This document shows positions 9,716-18,090 of a stretch of 64,000 bases of DNA, piece after piece; the first letter of the stretch is position 1, and every line of letters starts with the position of its first letter. A program made the position numbers and the translations under genes. The notes under the pieces are model-generated. The model ran no database searches, had not been told where the DNA came from, and worked only from the letters and a program-made list of their open reading frames with translations. The DNA comes from Alteraquisediminimonas sediminicola (GTDB lineage: Bacteria > Pseudomonadota > Alphaproteobacteria > Sphingomonadales > Sphingomonadaceae), in contig NZ_JAHXZS010000001.1 of the NCBI RefSeq assembly GCF_019740335.1, positions 1,155,216-1,219,215 of the forward strand. Reading direction: 5' to 3'.

Positions 9716-10195
9716 ATGAAGGCGCTGATGAAGACCACCAAGTCGGTCAAGCCGGCTGAGGTCGAAAAGAAATGGCATCTTATTGATGCAGAAGGACTGG
9801 TCGTTGGCCGCGTTGCCTCGATCATTGCCAACATCCTGCGCGGCAAGCACAAGCCGACGTTCACCCCGCACGTCGATTGCGGTGACAATGTCATCGTCAT
9901 CAATGCGGATAAGGTGCGCTTCACCGGCAACAAGCTGCAGAAGAAGGTCTATTATCGCCACACCGGCTATGCTGGTGGGATCAAGGGCGTAACGGCTGGC
10001 AAGGTGCTGGAAGGTCGTTTCCCGGAACGCGTCCTTGAAAAGGCTGTTGAACGCATGGTGCCGCGCGGCCCGCTCGGTCGTGAGCAGATGCGCAACCTGC
10101 GCCTTTATTCGGGTGCCGAGCATCCGCATGAAGCACAGAACCCCGCAATTCTCGATATCGCGGCGATGAACCGCAAGAACAAGGTGGGTGCATAA
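9716..10195 (+). CDS. rplM: 50S ribosomal protein L13
   Basis: L13 (159 aa) is an early-assembly protein of the large subunit. Family segments are plain: [16 protein letters not shown] near residue 20, [17 protein letters not shown] near 43, the [12 protein letters not shown] segment near 81 and [28 protein letters not shown] near 114. The final A of its TAA stop is the A of the rpsI ATG, so L13 and S9 are translationally coupled, as is usual for this pair. Confidence 0.98.
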   Translation: MKALMKTTKSVKPAEVEKKWHLIDAEGLVVGRVASIIANILRGKHKPTFTPHVDCGDNVIVINADKVRFTGNKLQKKVYYRHTGYAGGIKGVTAGKVLEGRFPERVLEKAVERMVPRGPLGREQMRNLRLYSGAEHPHEAQNPAILDIAAMNRKNKVGA

Positions 10196-10740
10196 TGTCC
10201 GATACCCGTCAGTCCCTCGCCGATCTGGCTGCGCTGACCGGCGCTGCTCCTGTTGCACCGGCTGCTGTTGTCGCCGATGTTGCTGGTGAAGCACCTGTTG
10301 CTGTTGCACCTGCTGCCCCGACCATGCCGCTGCGCGAACGCGAAGTCGACGCGCAGGGCCGTTCCTACGCCACTGGCCGTCGTAAGGACGCCGTTGCCCG
10401 CGTCTGGATCAAGCCGGGCACCGGCCGCGTGATCGTCAACGGTCGCGATTCGGTGACCTATTTCGCGCGTCCGACCCTGCGTCTCGTCATCAACCAGCCG
10501 TTCGCCGTCACCGACCGCGAAGGCCAGTATGATGTGATCTGCACCGTCAAGGGCGGCGGTCTTTCCGGTCAGGCCGGTGCCGTCAAGCATGGCATCAGCC
10601 AGGCGCTCACCAAGTACGAACCAGTGCTGCGCGCACCGGTCAAGGCTGCTGGGTTCCTGACCCGCGATAGCCGTACGGTTGAACGTAAGAAATACGGTAA
10701 GGCTAAGGCCCGTCGTAGCTTCCAGTTCTCGAAGCGTTAA
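10195..10740 (+). CDS. rpsI: 30S ribosomal protein S9
   Basis: S9 sits in the small-subunit head, where its C-terminal tail contacts P-site tRNA. The conserved domain starts near residue 55 ([21 protein letters not shown]) and ends with the expected [11 protein letters not shown] tail. At 181 aa it is about 50 residues longer than the classical protein because of an Ala/Pro/Val-rich N-terminal extension. The extension is in frame from an ATG that overlaps the rplM stop by one base, and similar extensions occur in other alphaproteobacteria, so I keep this start. Confidence 0.97.
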   Translation: MSDTRQSLADLAALTGAAPVAPAAVVADVAGEAPVAVAPAAPTMPLREREVDAQGRSYATGRRKDAVARVWIKPGTGRVIVNGRDSVTYFARPTLRLVINQPFAVTDREGQYDVICTVKGGGLSGQAGAVKHGISQALTKYEPVLRAPVKAAGFLTRDSRTVERKKYGKAKARRSFQFSKR

Positions 10741-10769
10741 TTCACGCTTCGGCACTGCCGAACAAAAAA

Positions 10770-10799
10770 GGGGTCAGCGTTTCGCTGGCCCCTTTTTTT
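10770..10799 (+). terminator. Rho-independent terminator after rpsI
   Basis: GGGGTCAGCG pairs with CGCTGGCCCC around a TTT loop (10770-10792, one mismatch) and is followed by seven T residues. Confidence 0.9.
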
Positions 10800-10844
10800 G
10801 CGCCCGCATCTGGTCCATCAACATTTATAGAAGGATTTGGTAAC

Positions 10845-11261
10845 ATGACTGAACGCACTATATCGGATGCCCACATGAGGGACGTTGTCCAAACCCTCTA
10901 CGATGCCACCGCCATTGGCGACACCGACAAGGTTCGCAGTCTGTTGACTGATGACTTCCAGCTTAAAGGCGCGCCAAGCCTGCCCTATGGCGGCATTTAT
11001 ACTGGGCAAAACTGCCTTGCCGAGGTGTTTGCCAATGTCATGGCCTTTTGGGATGCGCCGACATTGCAGGTCGATGGGATCACGGTCGGGGACGGCTATG
11101 CCTTTGGCATTGTCCGGCTGGGCGTCACCTCACGCCGCACGGGCAAACACTTCGACCTCGAAATCGCCGAACGGTTCCGTTTTCGGGGCGACAAAATCGA
11201 CCAGATCATGCCCTATTACTTTGACAGCCATGCCGTCTGGGCCGATGCGCAGACTGAATAG
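10845..11261 (+). CDS. SnoaL/NTF2-like domain protein
   Basis: A 138-residue protein that looks like a single NTF2-like (SnoaL-type) domain: an N-terminal helical pair (MRDVVQTLYDATAIGDTDKVRSLLTDDF) followed by alternating strands ending in GDKIDQIMPYYFD. Such domains form a cone-shaped pocket and act as isomerases, cyclases or small-molecule binding proteins. No catalytic residues can be assigned with confidence. It stands alone after the rpsI terminator, so the context gives no further clue. Confidence 0.65.
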   Translation: MTERTISDAHMRDVVQTLYDATAIGDTDKVRSLLTDDFQLKGAPSLPYGGIYTGQNCLAEVFANVMAFWDAPTLQVDGITVGDGYAFGIVRLGVTSRRTGKHFDLEIAERFRFRGDKIDQIMPYYFDSHAVWADAQTE

Positions 11262-11356
11262 GGGCGGAGCGCTCAAAAGCCCCTGCCGCATCATCAAGCA
11301 TTGACAAAATCATGCTTAGTCTAGACCCTAGAATAAACATAGGGGAAGCAAATCAT

Positions 11357-11725
11357 ATGGGCGGCTTTTCAATCTGGCATTTTCTGATCCTGCTGATCAT
11401 GTTCTCGCCGTTGCTCCTGCTGATTTTCTATCGCCAGAAACGGGTCGTCGTGCGGCATGCGCAATCGGGCCTGACGAAAAACGGTTTTTACGGGTTCAGC
11501 CCGACCTATCTGTGCTTTGGCTGGTTCGTGCCGTTATTTCGCGGCGAAATCGGGATTGCGGCGCTGCATCTGCTGTTCAGCATTGTGACCTTTGGCCTGT
11601 GGCAGATCATCGCCGCCTTCATCTACAACCGCCAATATACCGCGCGCTTGCTGACCAATGGCTGGGTGCTGGCCGATACGCCTGAAAATGAGGCGGCGGC
11701 ACGGTTCGCCCTGAATATTAACTGA
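11357..11725 (+). CDS. Small membrane protein of unknown function
   Basis: A 122-residue protein with two or three hydrophobic segments: one at the N terminus (IWHFLILLIMFSPLLLLIF) and one or two around residues 52-85 separated by a short polar turn. The C terminus is soluble. An in-frame ATG at 11312 exists, but AGGGGAAG lies 9 bases before the ATG at 11357, which is therefore the better start. I do not recognise a named family. The gene ends directly against the stop of the convergent dioxygenase. Confidence 0.6.
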   Translation: MGGFSIWHFLILLIMFSPLLLLIFYRQKRVVVRHAQSGLTKNGFYGFSPTYLCFGWFVPLFRGEIGIAALHLLFSIVTFGLWQIIAAFIYNRQYTARLLTNGWVLADTPENEAAARFALNIN

Positions 11726-12541
11726 TTAATCGAAGCGATAGGCCGAGATCGCGACTTCCAGCACGCGCTCATGATAGATGCGCGTGCCTGCTGCATCGCT
11801 CGCCCCGGCGGCGACCATCAACGGCAGGAGATGTTCCTCGCGCGGGTGGGCGAATTGTCCGCCGGGGGCTTGCGACCATTGATTAAGCGCCGCCTCGCGA
11901 TCATTGCAGGGCGCGGTTGCGACCGAAGTCAGCCATTGGTCGAACAACGCGGCTTGGGCCGTGGCCGCCGGATTGCCATAGGCCCGCATGTTGTGAAAGC
12001 TCATCCCCGATCCGAGGATAAGCACGCCTTCATCGCGCAGGGCTGATAGCGCCCGACCCGCAGCTTGATGCATCGCCGGATCAAGGCTGCGATCGAGCGA
12101 CATTTCGACGACCGGAATATCCGCATCGGGCGCGGCCACCATCAACGGGATGAACGCGCCATGGTCCAGACCGTGATCGGGATCGACCGTCGCCTTGAAA
12201 CCCGCCGCCTGCAACAATCCTGCCGCCCGCGCCGCCAGATCAGGCGCACCCGGCGCCGGGTAGCGCAGCTCATAAGTGTGCGGCGGGAATCCGTAATAAT
12301 CGAAGATCAACCCCGGCGCAGCATGGCCGGTGAATGCAAAGCCATCCGTTTCCCAATGGGCGGAGACCAGCAAAATCGCCTTGGGCCGCGCGGGCAAACT
12401 CGCCAGCAATTGGCGCAGAAAATCGCCCATGCCGGTCCAGCGCCCGGCAGGATCGTCCATGAAAAAGCATGGCCCCCCGCCATGAGGAATGAACAGGCTG
12501 GGCTGCGGCTTCTGGTTCTTTTCAGTCATCATCATGTCCAT
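11726..12541 (-). CDS. DODA-type extradiol ring-cleavage dioxygenase (LigB superfamily)
   Basis: A 271-residue class III extradiol dioxygenase of the 4,5-DOPA dioxygenase (YgiD-like) type. These enzymes use an active-site metal, iron or zinc, to open catechol rings. Likely ligands are visible: the N-terminal IPHGGGP, SAHWE around residue 60, DHGLDHGAFIPL around 122 and SGMSFHNMR around 178. The substrate cannot be read from sequence. The first few codons (ATGGACATGATGATG) offer several possible starts. The gene is about 17 kb from the aromatic oxygenase cluster and next to an orphan iron-sulfur subunit. Confidence 0.85.
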   Translation of the reverse strand: MDMMMTEKNQKPQPSLFIPHGGGPCFFMDDPAGRWTGMGDFLRQLLASLPARPKAILLVSAHWETDGFAFTGHAAPGLIFDYYGFPPHTYELRYPAPGAPDLAARAAGLLQAAGFKATVDPDHGLDHGAFIPLMVAAPDADIPVVEMSLDRSLDPAMHQAAGRALSALRDEGVLILGSGMSFHNMRAYGNPAATAQAALFDQWLTSVATAPCNDREAALNQWSQAPGGQFAHPREEHLLPLMVAAGASDAAGTRIYHERVLEVAISAYRFD

Positions 12542-12583
12542 ATGGGGTGGCAGCGCCAGATGTGAAGAATTAACCCCGCCGCT

Positions 12584-13129
12584 TTATTTCCCCGACACCG
12601 GCGTCAATGCAGCGACCGCCGCCGCCGCATCCACAGGATCGATCCCCGGTGGCGGCGCGGCGGCGATAATCTCCCGCCCCGCCATGACGCGGGCAGCGCG
12701 ATGGATCGCCCGACGCAACCGGGGATAGGTGCCGCAACGACAGATATTGGTCATCGCCGCATCGATATCGGCATCCGCCGGTTGGGGATTGGCTTGCAAC
12801 AGCGCCGCCGCCGCCATGATCATCCCCGATTGGCAATAACCGCATTGCGGCAGGTTTTCCGCGACCCATGCCTGTTGCACCGGGTGGCTGCGATCTGCGG
12901 ACAGGCCTTCGATCGTCGTCACCAACGCACCTTCAACCGTCCCGATATTGACCTGACAGGAGCGCACCGCCTGACCATCCACATGCACGGTGCATGCCCC
13001 ACACTGGCCTGCCCCGCACCCATATTTGGTGCCGGTCAGGTTCGATGCATCGCGCAACGCCCATAATAAGGGTGTTTCCGCATCAAGCCGATAATGGACG
13101 GGCTGGCCGTTGACAGTGAAACGCGTCAT
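12584..13129 (-). CDS. (2Fe-2S) subunit of a xanthine oxidase-type molybdenum hydroxylase
   Basis: This 181-residue protein is the small electron-transfer subunit of a molybdenum hydroxylase such as isoquinoline 1-oxidoreductase or CoxS-type dehydrogenases. It has both iron-sulfur signatures: a plant-type cluster ([15 protein letters not shown] near residue 38) and a helical CGYCQSGMI ... CRCGTY motif between about 97 and 132. The length suits an IorA-like subunit with an Ala-rich tail. The large molybdopterin subunit normally adjacent is missing: the neighbours are a dioxygenase and a siroheme synthase. It must pair with a distant partner or be a remnant. Confidence 0.85.
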   Translation of the reverse strand: MTRFTVNGQPVHYRLDAETPLLWALRDASNLTGTKYGCGAGQCGACTVHVDGQAVRSCQVNIGTVEGALVTTIEGLSADRSHPVQQAWVAENLPQCGYCQSGMIMAAAALLQANPQPADADIDAAMTNICRCGTYPRLRRAIHRAARVMAGREIIAAAPPPGIDPVDAAAAVAALTPVSGK

Positions 13130-13176
13130 AGCAATGCGTTATAGCCTGGGATGCCAACAAGGAAAGCCACGCCCGC

Positions 13177-13998
13177 ATGAATTCGCCCAAAACCGATCAG
13201 GCCGAAGCCAGCCTGCACAGCCTGCCGGTGCTGATGCGCCTATTGGGCCGCCGGGTGATATTGGCGGGCCATGGCGCAGGCGCGGATGCCAAGCGCCGCC
13301 TGTTGACCCGCGCGGGCGCGAACATTGTCGGGCCGGATGATCAGGCGGCGCTGGCGATTGTCGCGATTGAGGAGGAGGACGAGGCGCTGGCGGTGATTGC
13401 CGCCCTCAAGGCGCGCGGCGTATTGGTCAATGCCACCGACCGGCCAGATCATTGCGACTTCACCCTGCCCGCGATCATCGACCGCCACCCCGTATTGATC
13501 GCCATCGGCACCGGCGGCGCGTCCGCTGGTCTTGCCAAGGCGCTGCGCCAACGGCTGGAGGCGATGCTGCCCGCCAATCTGGGGAAACTGGCGGACGGGC
13601 TTTATGCCGCGCGTGGTGCGATCCGCAGGCGCTGGCCGGACGCGGCGACGCGACGGCGCGCGATTGATGCCGCGCTCGACCCCGGAGGCCCGCTCGACCC
13701 GTTTCACGCCCATCAGGACGATGCCGTGGCCGCATGGCTCGACATGCCGGAGACAACGCCGAGGACAGGCCTAGTCAGCCTCCAGATCGACAATGCAGAC
13801 CCGGACATGCTGCGGCTATGGCAGGCGCGGCTATTGGGGCAGGCCGACCGCGTTTTCCATCATCCCGATGTGCCGAAAGCGATTCTCGAACGCGCACGCG
13901 CCGATGCCGAGCGGATCGCCGCCACCACCCCACCGACATCATCGGGCGCGGATCTCGACCTGTGGCTGACTTATCAGCCGGTCGACAGCAGCCAATAA
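13177..13998 (+). CDS. Siroheme synthase-like precorrin-2 dehydrogenase/ferrochelatase
   Basis: A 273-residue protein resembling the N-terminal half of CysG, which oxidises precorrin-2 with NAD and inserts iron to make siroheme for sulfite and nitrite reductases. The NAD loop is GHGAGADAK near residue 29, followed by a VLVNATDRPDHCDFTLPAIIDR segment typical of Met8/CysG. After about residue 200 the sequence (LVSLQIDNADPDMLRLWQARLLGQADRV, then a DAERIA segment) looks like a decayed start of the uroporphyrinogen methyltransferase domain that then stops. The methyltransferase must come from another gene. Confidence 0.8.
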   Translation: MNSPKTDQAEASLHSLPVLMRLLGRRVILAGHGAGADAKRRLLTRAGANIVGPDDQAALAIVAIEEEDEALAVIAALKARGVLVNATDRPDHCDFTLPAIIDRHPVLIAIGTGGASAGLAKALRQRLEAMLPANLGKLADGLYAARGAIRRRWPDAATRRRAIDAALDPGGPLDPFHAHQDDAVAAWLDMPETTPRTGLVSLQIDNADPDMLRLWQARLLGQADRVFHHPDVPKAILERARADAERIAATTPPTSSGADLDLWLTYQPVDSSQ

Positions 13999-14750
13999 TC
14001 GCTGCCCTGCAAGCCGACCGCCGATAATATCCCGGTCCGATAGGCCCCGGTATCAAGACCGATGCGATTGGGGCGCCATTGCACCTCTGGCCGGATCGTG
14101 TGGCCATGGACAATCATCGCGCCATGATCGACGGACGAATCCAGAAATTCATCGCGAATCCAGATCAGGTCCGATTCGACCTGCGCTTCAAGCGCCACCC
14201 CCGGCTTCACCCCGGCATGGACAAAGCAATAATCGCCACGATGGAGCATCAGCGGCAGGCCCGCCAGAAATGCCTGATGGGCGGGCGGCACGGCGCGGCG
14301 CGCGGCGGCGACAATCTCGCCCAATTCGCCCGACATCAACACTGACGACGATACGCCATAGCTTTCAAGGCATTGCTGCCCGCCGAAACTGAGCCAAGAC
14401 AGCAGCCATGTCGTCTCGCCATCCAGCACCGAAAGCAGGGTCGCCTCGTGGTTCCCCTTCATCGTGGTCAGCGTGATCGCCGGAAGGTTCCAATTGCAGG
14501 CAAGTTCAACCACCCCTGCCGAATCGGGGCCGCGATCGATCAAATCACCCAAAAGAATGATCTCGCAGCTTTCGGACCCGCCGCGTTGTTCATGATCGAC
14601 AGTGATTCGCCGGAGCAGATCATGCAGCAGATCAAGACGACCATGGACATCGCCAATCGCATAGATTCGCGACGCATCAGGGACTTTGGGCTTTTCGGGG
14701 GTATTTTCCGCACCGAAAAGCGTCTTCAACATGGTTTTCACCGCTGACAC
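13974..14750 (-). CDS. Metallophosphoesterase (Ser/Thr phosphatase / ApaH-like)
   Basis: A calcineurin-like phosphoesterase with the three metal-binding signatures: GDVHGRLDL near the N terminus, GDLIDRGPDS, and GNHE, then HAGVKPG and HGHT for the remaining ligands. Family members remove phosphate from proteins or cleave dinucleoside tetraphosphates; sequence alone cannot choose. The frame stays open upstream to 14801. A GTG at 14750 lies 11 bases after AGGGGAG, and an ATG at 14732 is also possible, so the N terminus is uncertain. The 3' end overlaps the convergent siroheme synthase gene by 25 bases. Confidence 0.85.
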   Translation of the reverse strand: MSAVKTMLKTLFGAENTPEKPKVPDASRIYAIGDVHGRLDLLHDLLRRITVDHEQRGGSESCEIILLGDLIDRGPDSAGVVELACNWNLPAITLTTMKGNHEATLLSVLDGETTWLLSWLSFGGQQCLESYGVSSSVLMSGELGEIVAAARRAVPPAHQAFLAGLPLMLHRGDYCFVHAGVKPGVALEAQVESDLIWIRDEFLDSSVDHGAMIVHGHTIRPEVQWRPNRIGLDTGAYRTGILSAVGLQGSDYWLLSTG

Positions 14751-14830
14751 CGCTTGACTAACTCCCCTCTGCCGAATAGGTGGACCGCTCTTATTCAACA
14801 ACCGTTTTCAGACAAGGCAGCGTTAGCCCC

Positions 14831-14956
14831 ATGAAGATCCGTAACTCGCTCAAATCGCTCAAGGGGCGTCATCGCGATAACCGTGTTATCCGTCGTCGTG
14901 GCCGCACCTATGTCATCAACAAGACCAATCGTCGCTTCAAGGCTCGTCAGGGCTAA
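14831..14956 (+). CDS. rpmJ: 50S ribosomal protein L36
   Basis: A 41-residue protein starting [18 protein letters not shown] and ending in an Arg/Lys-rich tail. It matches the longer, cysteine-free L36 variant found as a single-gene unit in alphaproteobacteria. Because it has no zinc-binding Cys-His set, it is the zinc-independent form. A strong terminator lies 50 bases downstream. Confidence 0.93.
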   Translation: MKIRNSLKSLKGRHRDNRVIRRRGRTYVINKTNRRFKARQG

Positions 14957-15003
14957 TTGCTTGGCGGCCTGATGGTCGCCAACTTTCGAAGCATGATTGC
15001 TTG

Positions 15004-15038
15004 AAAACCCCGTGCCAGCCCGTCTGGCGCGGGGTTTT
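15004..15038 (+). terminator. Rho-independent terminator after rpmJ
   Basis: AAAACCCCG...CCAG pairs with CTGG...CGGGGTTTT around a short loop; the T-run is part of the descending arm, so it can act in both directions. Confidence 0.85.
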
Positions 15039-15129
15039 CGCGTGTGGCGCTGATCGGGTATAGCATTGCGCATATCTCCCGCCGTCTATTGCCCGCCGCC
15101 GCCGGAACCGACAGCAGCGGGCATCAGAA

Positions 15130-16578
15130 TCAGCCTTCCAACTCATTCCCCGTCAGTTGCACGGCATGGACCACATTGGTGGACCCCGGCGTCCCGAACG
15201 GCACGCCTGCCATGATGACGATATGATCGCCCGCACCGGCCACGCCATGGCGCAGCGCCGTACGCTTGGCCTTTTCGACCATTTCCTCAAAGCTATCGAC
15301 ATCGCGGGTGTTGACCGCATGCGCGCCCCATAACAGCCCAAGCTGCCGCGCCGTCGTCACCTTGGGCGTGATGATCAGCACCGGTACCGAAGGCCGTTCA
15401 CGCGACACGCGCCGCGCGGTGGAGCCCGACGCGGTGAAGCAGACAATCGCCGAGGCCGAAATGACGCTGGCGATATGCGCCGCCGCCTCCGACATCGCAT
15501 CGGCGGTGGTCGGATCGGGACGGGTTTCGGTAAAATGCAGCCGCGAAACATAGCCCGGATCGGATTCGACCGCCGTCGCGATGCGGTCCATCATTGCCAC
15601 GGCTTCGACCGGCCAATCGCCCGCTGCCGATTCCGCCGACAACATCACCGCATCCGCGCCATCGTAAATCGCGGTCGCAACGTCGGACACTTCGGCCCGT
15701 GTCGGGGTCGGCGCCTTGATCATCGATTCGAGCATCTGGGTCGCGACCACCACGGGCCGACCCATGCGGCGCGAGGTTTCGACGATCCGCTTTTGCGCCT
15801 GCGGCACGGATTCCGGCGGCAGTTCCACGCCCAGATCGCCGCGCGCAACCATCACGCCATCGACGATCTCGATAATTTCTTCCAGCCGCTCCATTGCCTG
15901 CGGCTTTTCGATCTTGGCCAAGAGCGCTGCCTTGTCGCCAATCAATTGCCGCGCCTCGGCCACATCCTCTGGCCGCTGCACAAAGCTGAGCGCGACCCAA
16001 TCAATCCCCAGTCCAAGGGCAAAGGTCAGATCGCTGCGATCCTTGGCCGTCAACGCCGGGACCGGCACGACGACATCGGGGACGTTCAGCCCCTTGTTGT
16101 TGGACAATTGCCCGCCGACTTCGACGACCGTATCGATCCGGTCTTGCGTCACCGCCGTCACGCGCAACACCAGCTTGCCATCATCCAGCAACAGCCGCGC
16201 ATCGGGGCGCAGGGCCGCGAAAATTTCGGGATGCGGCAGGGTCATGCGCGTCACATCACCCGGCGTCGGATCGCGATCGAGGACAAAGGCCGCGCCCTTG
16301 ACCAGCATGATCGGCCCATCGGCCAGCGTGCCGACGCGGAGCTTCGGCCCCTGCAAATCGACGAGAATCGTCGCCAATCGCCCGGTCTCGCGCTCAATAT
16401 CGCGAATCAGGGCAATGACCTTGGCATGGTCTTCCTGCTTGCCGTGGCTCATGTTGATGCGGAATGCGTCGGCCCCGGCATCCATCAACCGGGAAATCAT
16501 CTCACGGCTGTTGCTGCTTGGGCCAAGCGTCGCAAGAACCCGGACCTTACGCCTGCGGGTTTGGGTCGGCTGCTTCAC
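15130..16578 (-). CDS. pyk: Pyruvate kinase
   Basis: Pyruvate kinase makes pyruvate and ATP from phosphoenolpyruvate and ADP. The protein (482 aa from this start) carries VLATLGPSS and FRINMSHG at the N terminus, the catalytic LLAKIEKPQAMERL lysine region, MVARGDLGVELP near 250 and ATQMLESMI near 290; the C-terminal allosteric domain has the FTASGSTARRVSRERP segment. The open frame extends far upstream, but an AAGGAG site precedes the GTG at 16578, giving the normal family length. Confidence 0.96.
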   Translation of the reverse strand: MKQPTQTRRRKVRVLATLGPSSNSREMISRLMDAGADAFRINMSHGKQEDHAKVIALIRDIERETGRLATILVDLQGPKLRVGTLADGPIMLVKGAAFVLDRDPTPGDVTRMTLPHPEIFAALRPDARLLLDDGKLVLRVTAVTQDRIDTVVEVGGQLSNNKGLNVPDVVVPVPALTAKDRSDLTFALGLGIDWVALSFVQRPEDVAEARQLIGDKAALLAKIEKPQAMERLEEIIEIVDGVMVARGDLGVELPPESVPQAQKRIVETSRRMGRPVVVATQMLESMIKAPTPTRAEVSDVATAIYDGADAVMLSAESAAGDWPVEAVAMMDRIATAVESDPGYVSRLHFTETRPDPTTADAMSEAAAHIASVISASAIVCFTASGSTARRVSRERPSVPVLIITPKVTTARQLGLLWGAHAVNTRDVDSFEEMVEKAKRTALRHGVAGAGDHIVIMAGVPFGTPGSTNVVHAVQLTGNELEG

Positions 16579-16821
16579 AAAAACTCCTTTGCGGATATGA
16601 CAGGCGGGGGGAGGAGAGTGCCGAAAATCCGGCGCAATGCCTGCGTTGAAATTCATAACAGCAAGACGGCGGCTTGACGAGTGCACCCGCCAGTTTGGAC
16701 ATGAAAAATCAATAACCGGCAGAATGGCCGCGAAAAAGCATTGAGCATCCGCCCTCGCTGGCATAAACGCCACCTTCCGCTCGATCATCGAGCACCATCA
16801 TTCAATGCCATGGAGTCACAG

Positions 16822-17061
16822 ATGAGCGACATCATCGCCGCCGATCAGCTACGCCTGTTTATCGAACGGATCGAACGTCTCGAAGAAGAAAAGCGCGGCA
16901 TTTCGGACGACATCAAGGACGTCTATAACGAAGCCAAGTCCAATGGTTTTGATGCCAAAGCGATGCGCGCCATTGTCCGCCTGCGGAAGATGGAAAAGAA
17001 CGCCCGCGACGAGGCCGAAGCCATTCTCGAAACCTATAAGGCCGCACTCGGCATGGCCTGA
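16822..17061 (+). CDS. gapR: GapR-like DUF2312 nucleoid-associated protein
   Basis: A 79-residue helical protein with the DUF2312 sequence ([22 protein letters not shown], then [15 protein letters not shown] and [18 protein letters not shown]). In Caulobacter the homologue GapR forms tetramers around overtwisted, AT-rich DNA ahead of replication and transcription forks. An in-frame ATG lies four codons upstream at 16810, but GGAG ends 6 bases before 16822, so that start is used. It lies divergently from pyk. Confidence 0.9.
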   Translation: MSDIIAADQLRLFIERIERLEEEKRGISDDIKDVYNEAKSNGFDAKAMRAIVRLRKMEKNARDEAEAILETYKAALGMA

Positions 17062-17154
17062 TCTTCGGATCAACCAAAAATACAGTCCTAAAGAGCAGGG
17101 ATGGCAGATTGATTTAGAGGGGTGTTGATTAGACCTTTGTGGTATAGTTGATGC

Positions 17155-17922
17155 ATGAATCTACCCTTTGCCAATGCTATCCCTGCCGCGACACTGATCT
17201 TGATGCGTGATCAGGACGCTGCACCACCCGCCATCATGATGATCGAACGGGCCGCGACCATGGCCTTTGCGGCGGGCGCGCGCGTGTTTCCCGGTGGCCG
17301 GGTTGATGAGGATGACAAGATCATCGCCGCAAGCCTTGGCGATGATATGCCCTATGATACGCCGCACCGGATTGCCGCCATTCGCGAAACAATCGAAGAA
17401 GTCGGCCTCGCGGTCGCGCTTGATCCCCTGCCCGATCATGACATTGTGAACGCGATGCGGGCCGATCTGGCCAATGGCCGAGCCTTTTCCGAATTGCTTG
17501 TGGAACATGGACTGACCCCGGATCTTGATGCATTATTGCTGTTTGCCCGCTGGTGCCCGCCACCCTCGGTCGCACCGCGCGCGTTCGACACGCATTTCTA
17601 TGCCGCCAAGGCCAATCATCTGCCGATGAACGCGACGGTCGATGGCTCGGAAACCGTGCATCTCGTCTGGACCTCCGCCGAACAAGCGTTGCAGGATGCG
17701 GAAGAGGGCATCGCGCGGATCGTCTTTCCGACCCTGTGCAACCTCGAAAAAATCGGTCAGGCGGGCAATTTTGACGAATTGGTCGCGCATGTGGAGACTT
17801 ATCCGGTGGAATTGATCCAACCGCTTGTCGGTGAAATCGATGGCGAACAGGTACTCCGCATCCCGGAGGATCGCGGCTATCCCCGGACATGGCGCGCTCT
17901 CAACAGCATCGCGCGTTTTTAA
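17155..17922 (+). CDS. NUDIX hydrolase
   Basis: A 255-residue NUDIX-fold protein. The NUDIX box is readable in two parts: FPGGRVDEDD around residue 46 and AIRETIEEVGLAV around 79, supplying the R-E-x-x-E-E metal-binding core. The 20 or so residues inserted between the two parts, and the long C-terminal part with a LFARWCPPPSVAPRAFDTHFY segment, resemble the large NUDIX proteins related to human NUDT19, some of which act on CoA derivatives. The substrate remains open. It is a single gene between gapR and cysS. Confidence 0.85.
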   Translation: MNLPFANAIPAATLILMRDQDAAPPAIMMIERAATMAFAAGARVFPGGRVDEDDKIIAASLGDDMPYDTPHRIAAIRETIEEVGLAVALDPLPDHDIVNAMRADLANGRAFSELLVEHGLTPDLDALLLFARWCPPPSVAPRAFDTHFYAAKANHLPMNATVDGSETVHLVWTSAEQALQDAEEGIARIVFPTLCNLEKIGQAGNFDELVAHVETYPVELIQPLVGEIDGEQVLRIPEDRGYPRTWRALNSIARF

Positions 17923-18090
17923 CGCTATCCTCCAGCGCCATAATGGCTTGGCGAAGCGACTTCCCTTGGATTAGAGACCATCCTGCTTCATTCAGTTTGA
18001 ATCTGGATAGTCTCTAATCTCTTTTGTTTGCCGTGATTTCCGAGTCGTGAAATGTTCCATTTCACTCGAAATCACTCTAAGGCCACATCT

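Noticed and set aside
10195..10350. The idea that S9 starts further downstream and the Ala-rich extension is not translated
   Set aside because: The ATG overlaps the rplM stop by one base, a typical coupled start, and similar extensions are known in alphaproteobacteria.
15475..16677. A 400-codon open frame antisense to pyruvate kinase
   Set aside because: The Arg/His-rich, low-complexity product is typical of a shadow frame, and pyk is beyond doubt on the other strand.
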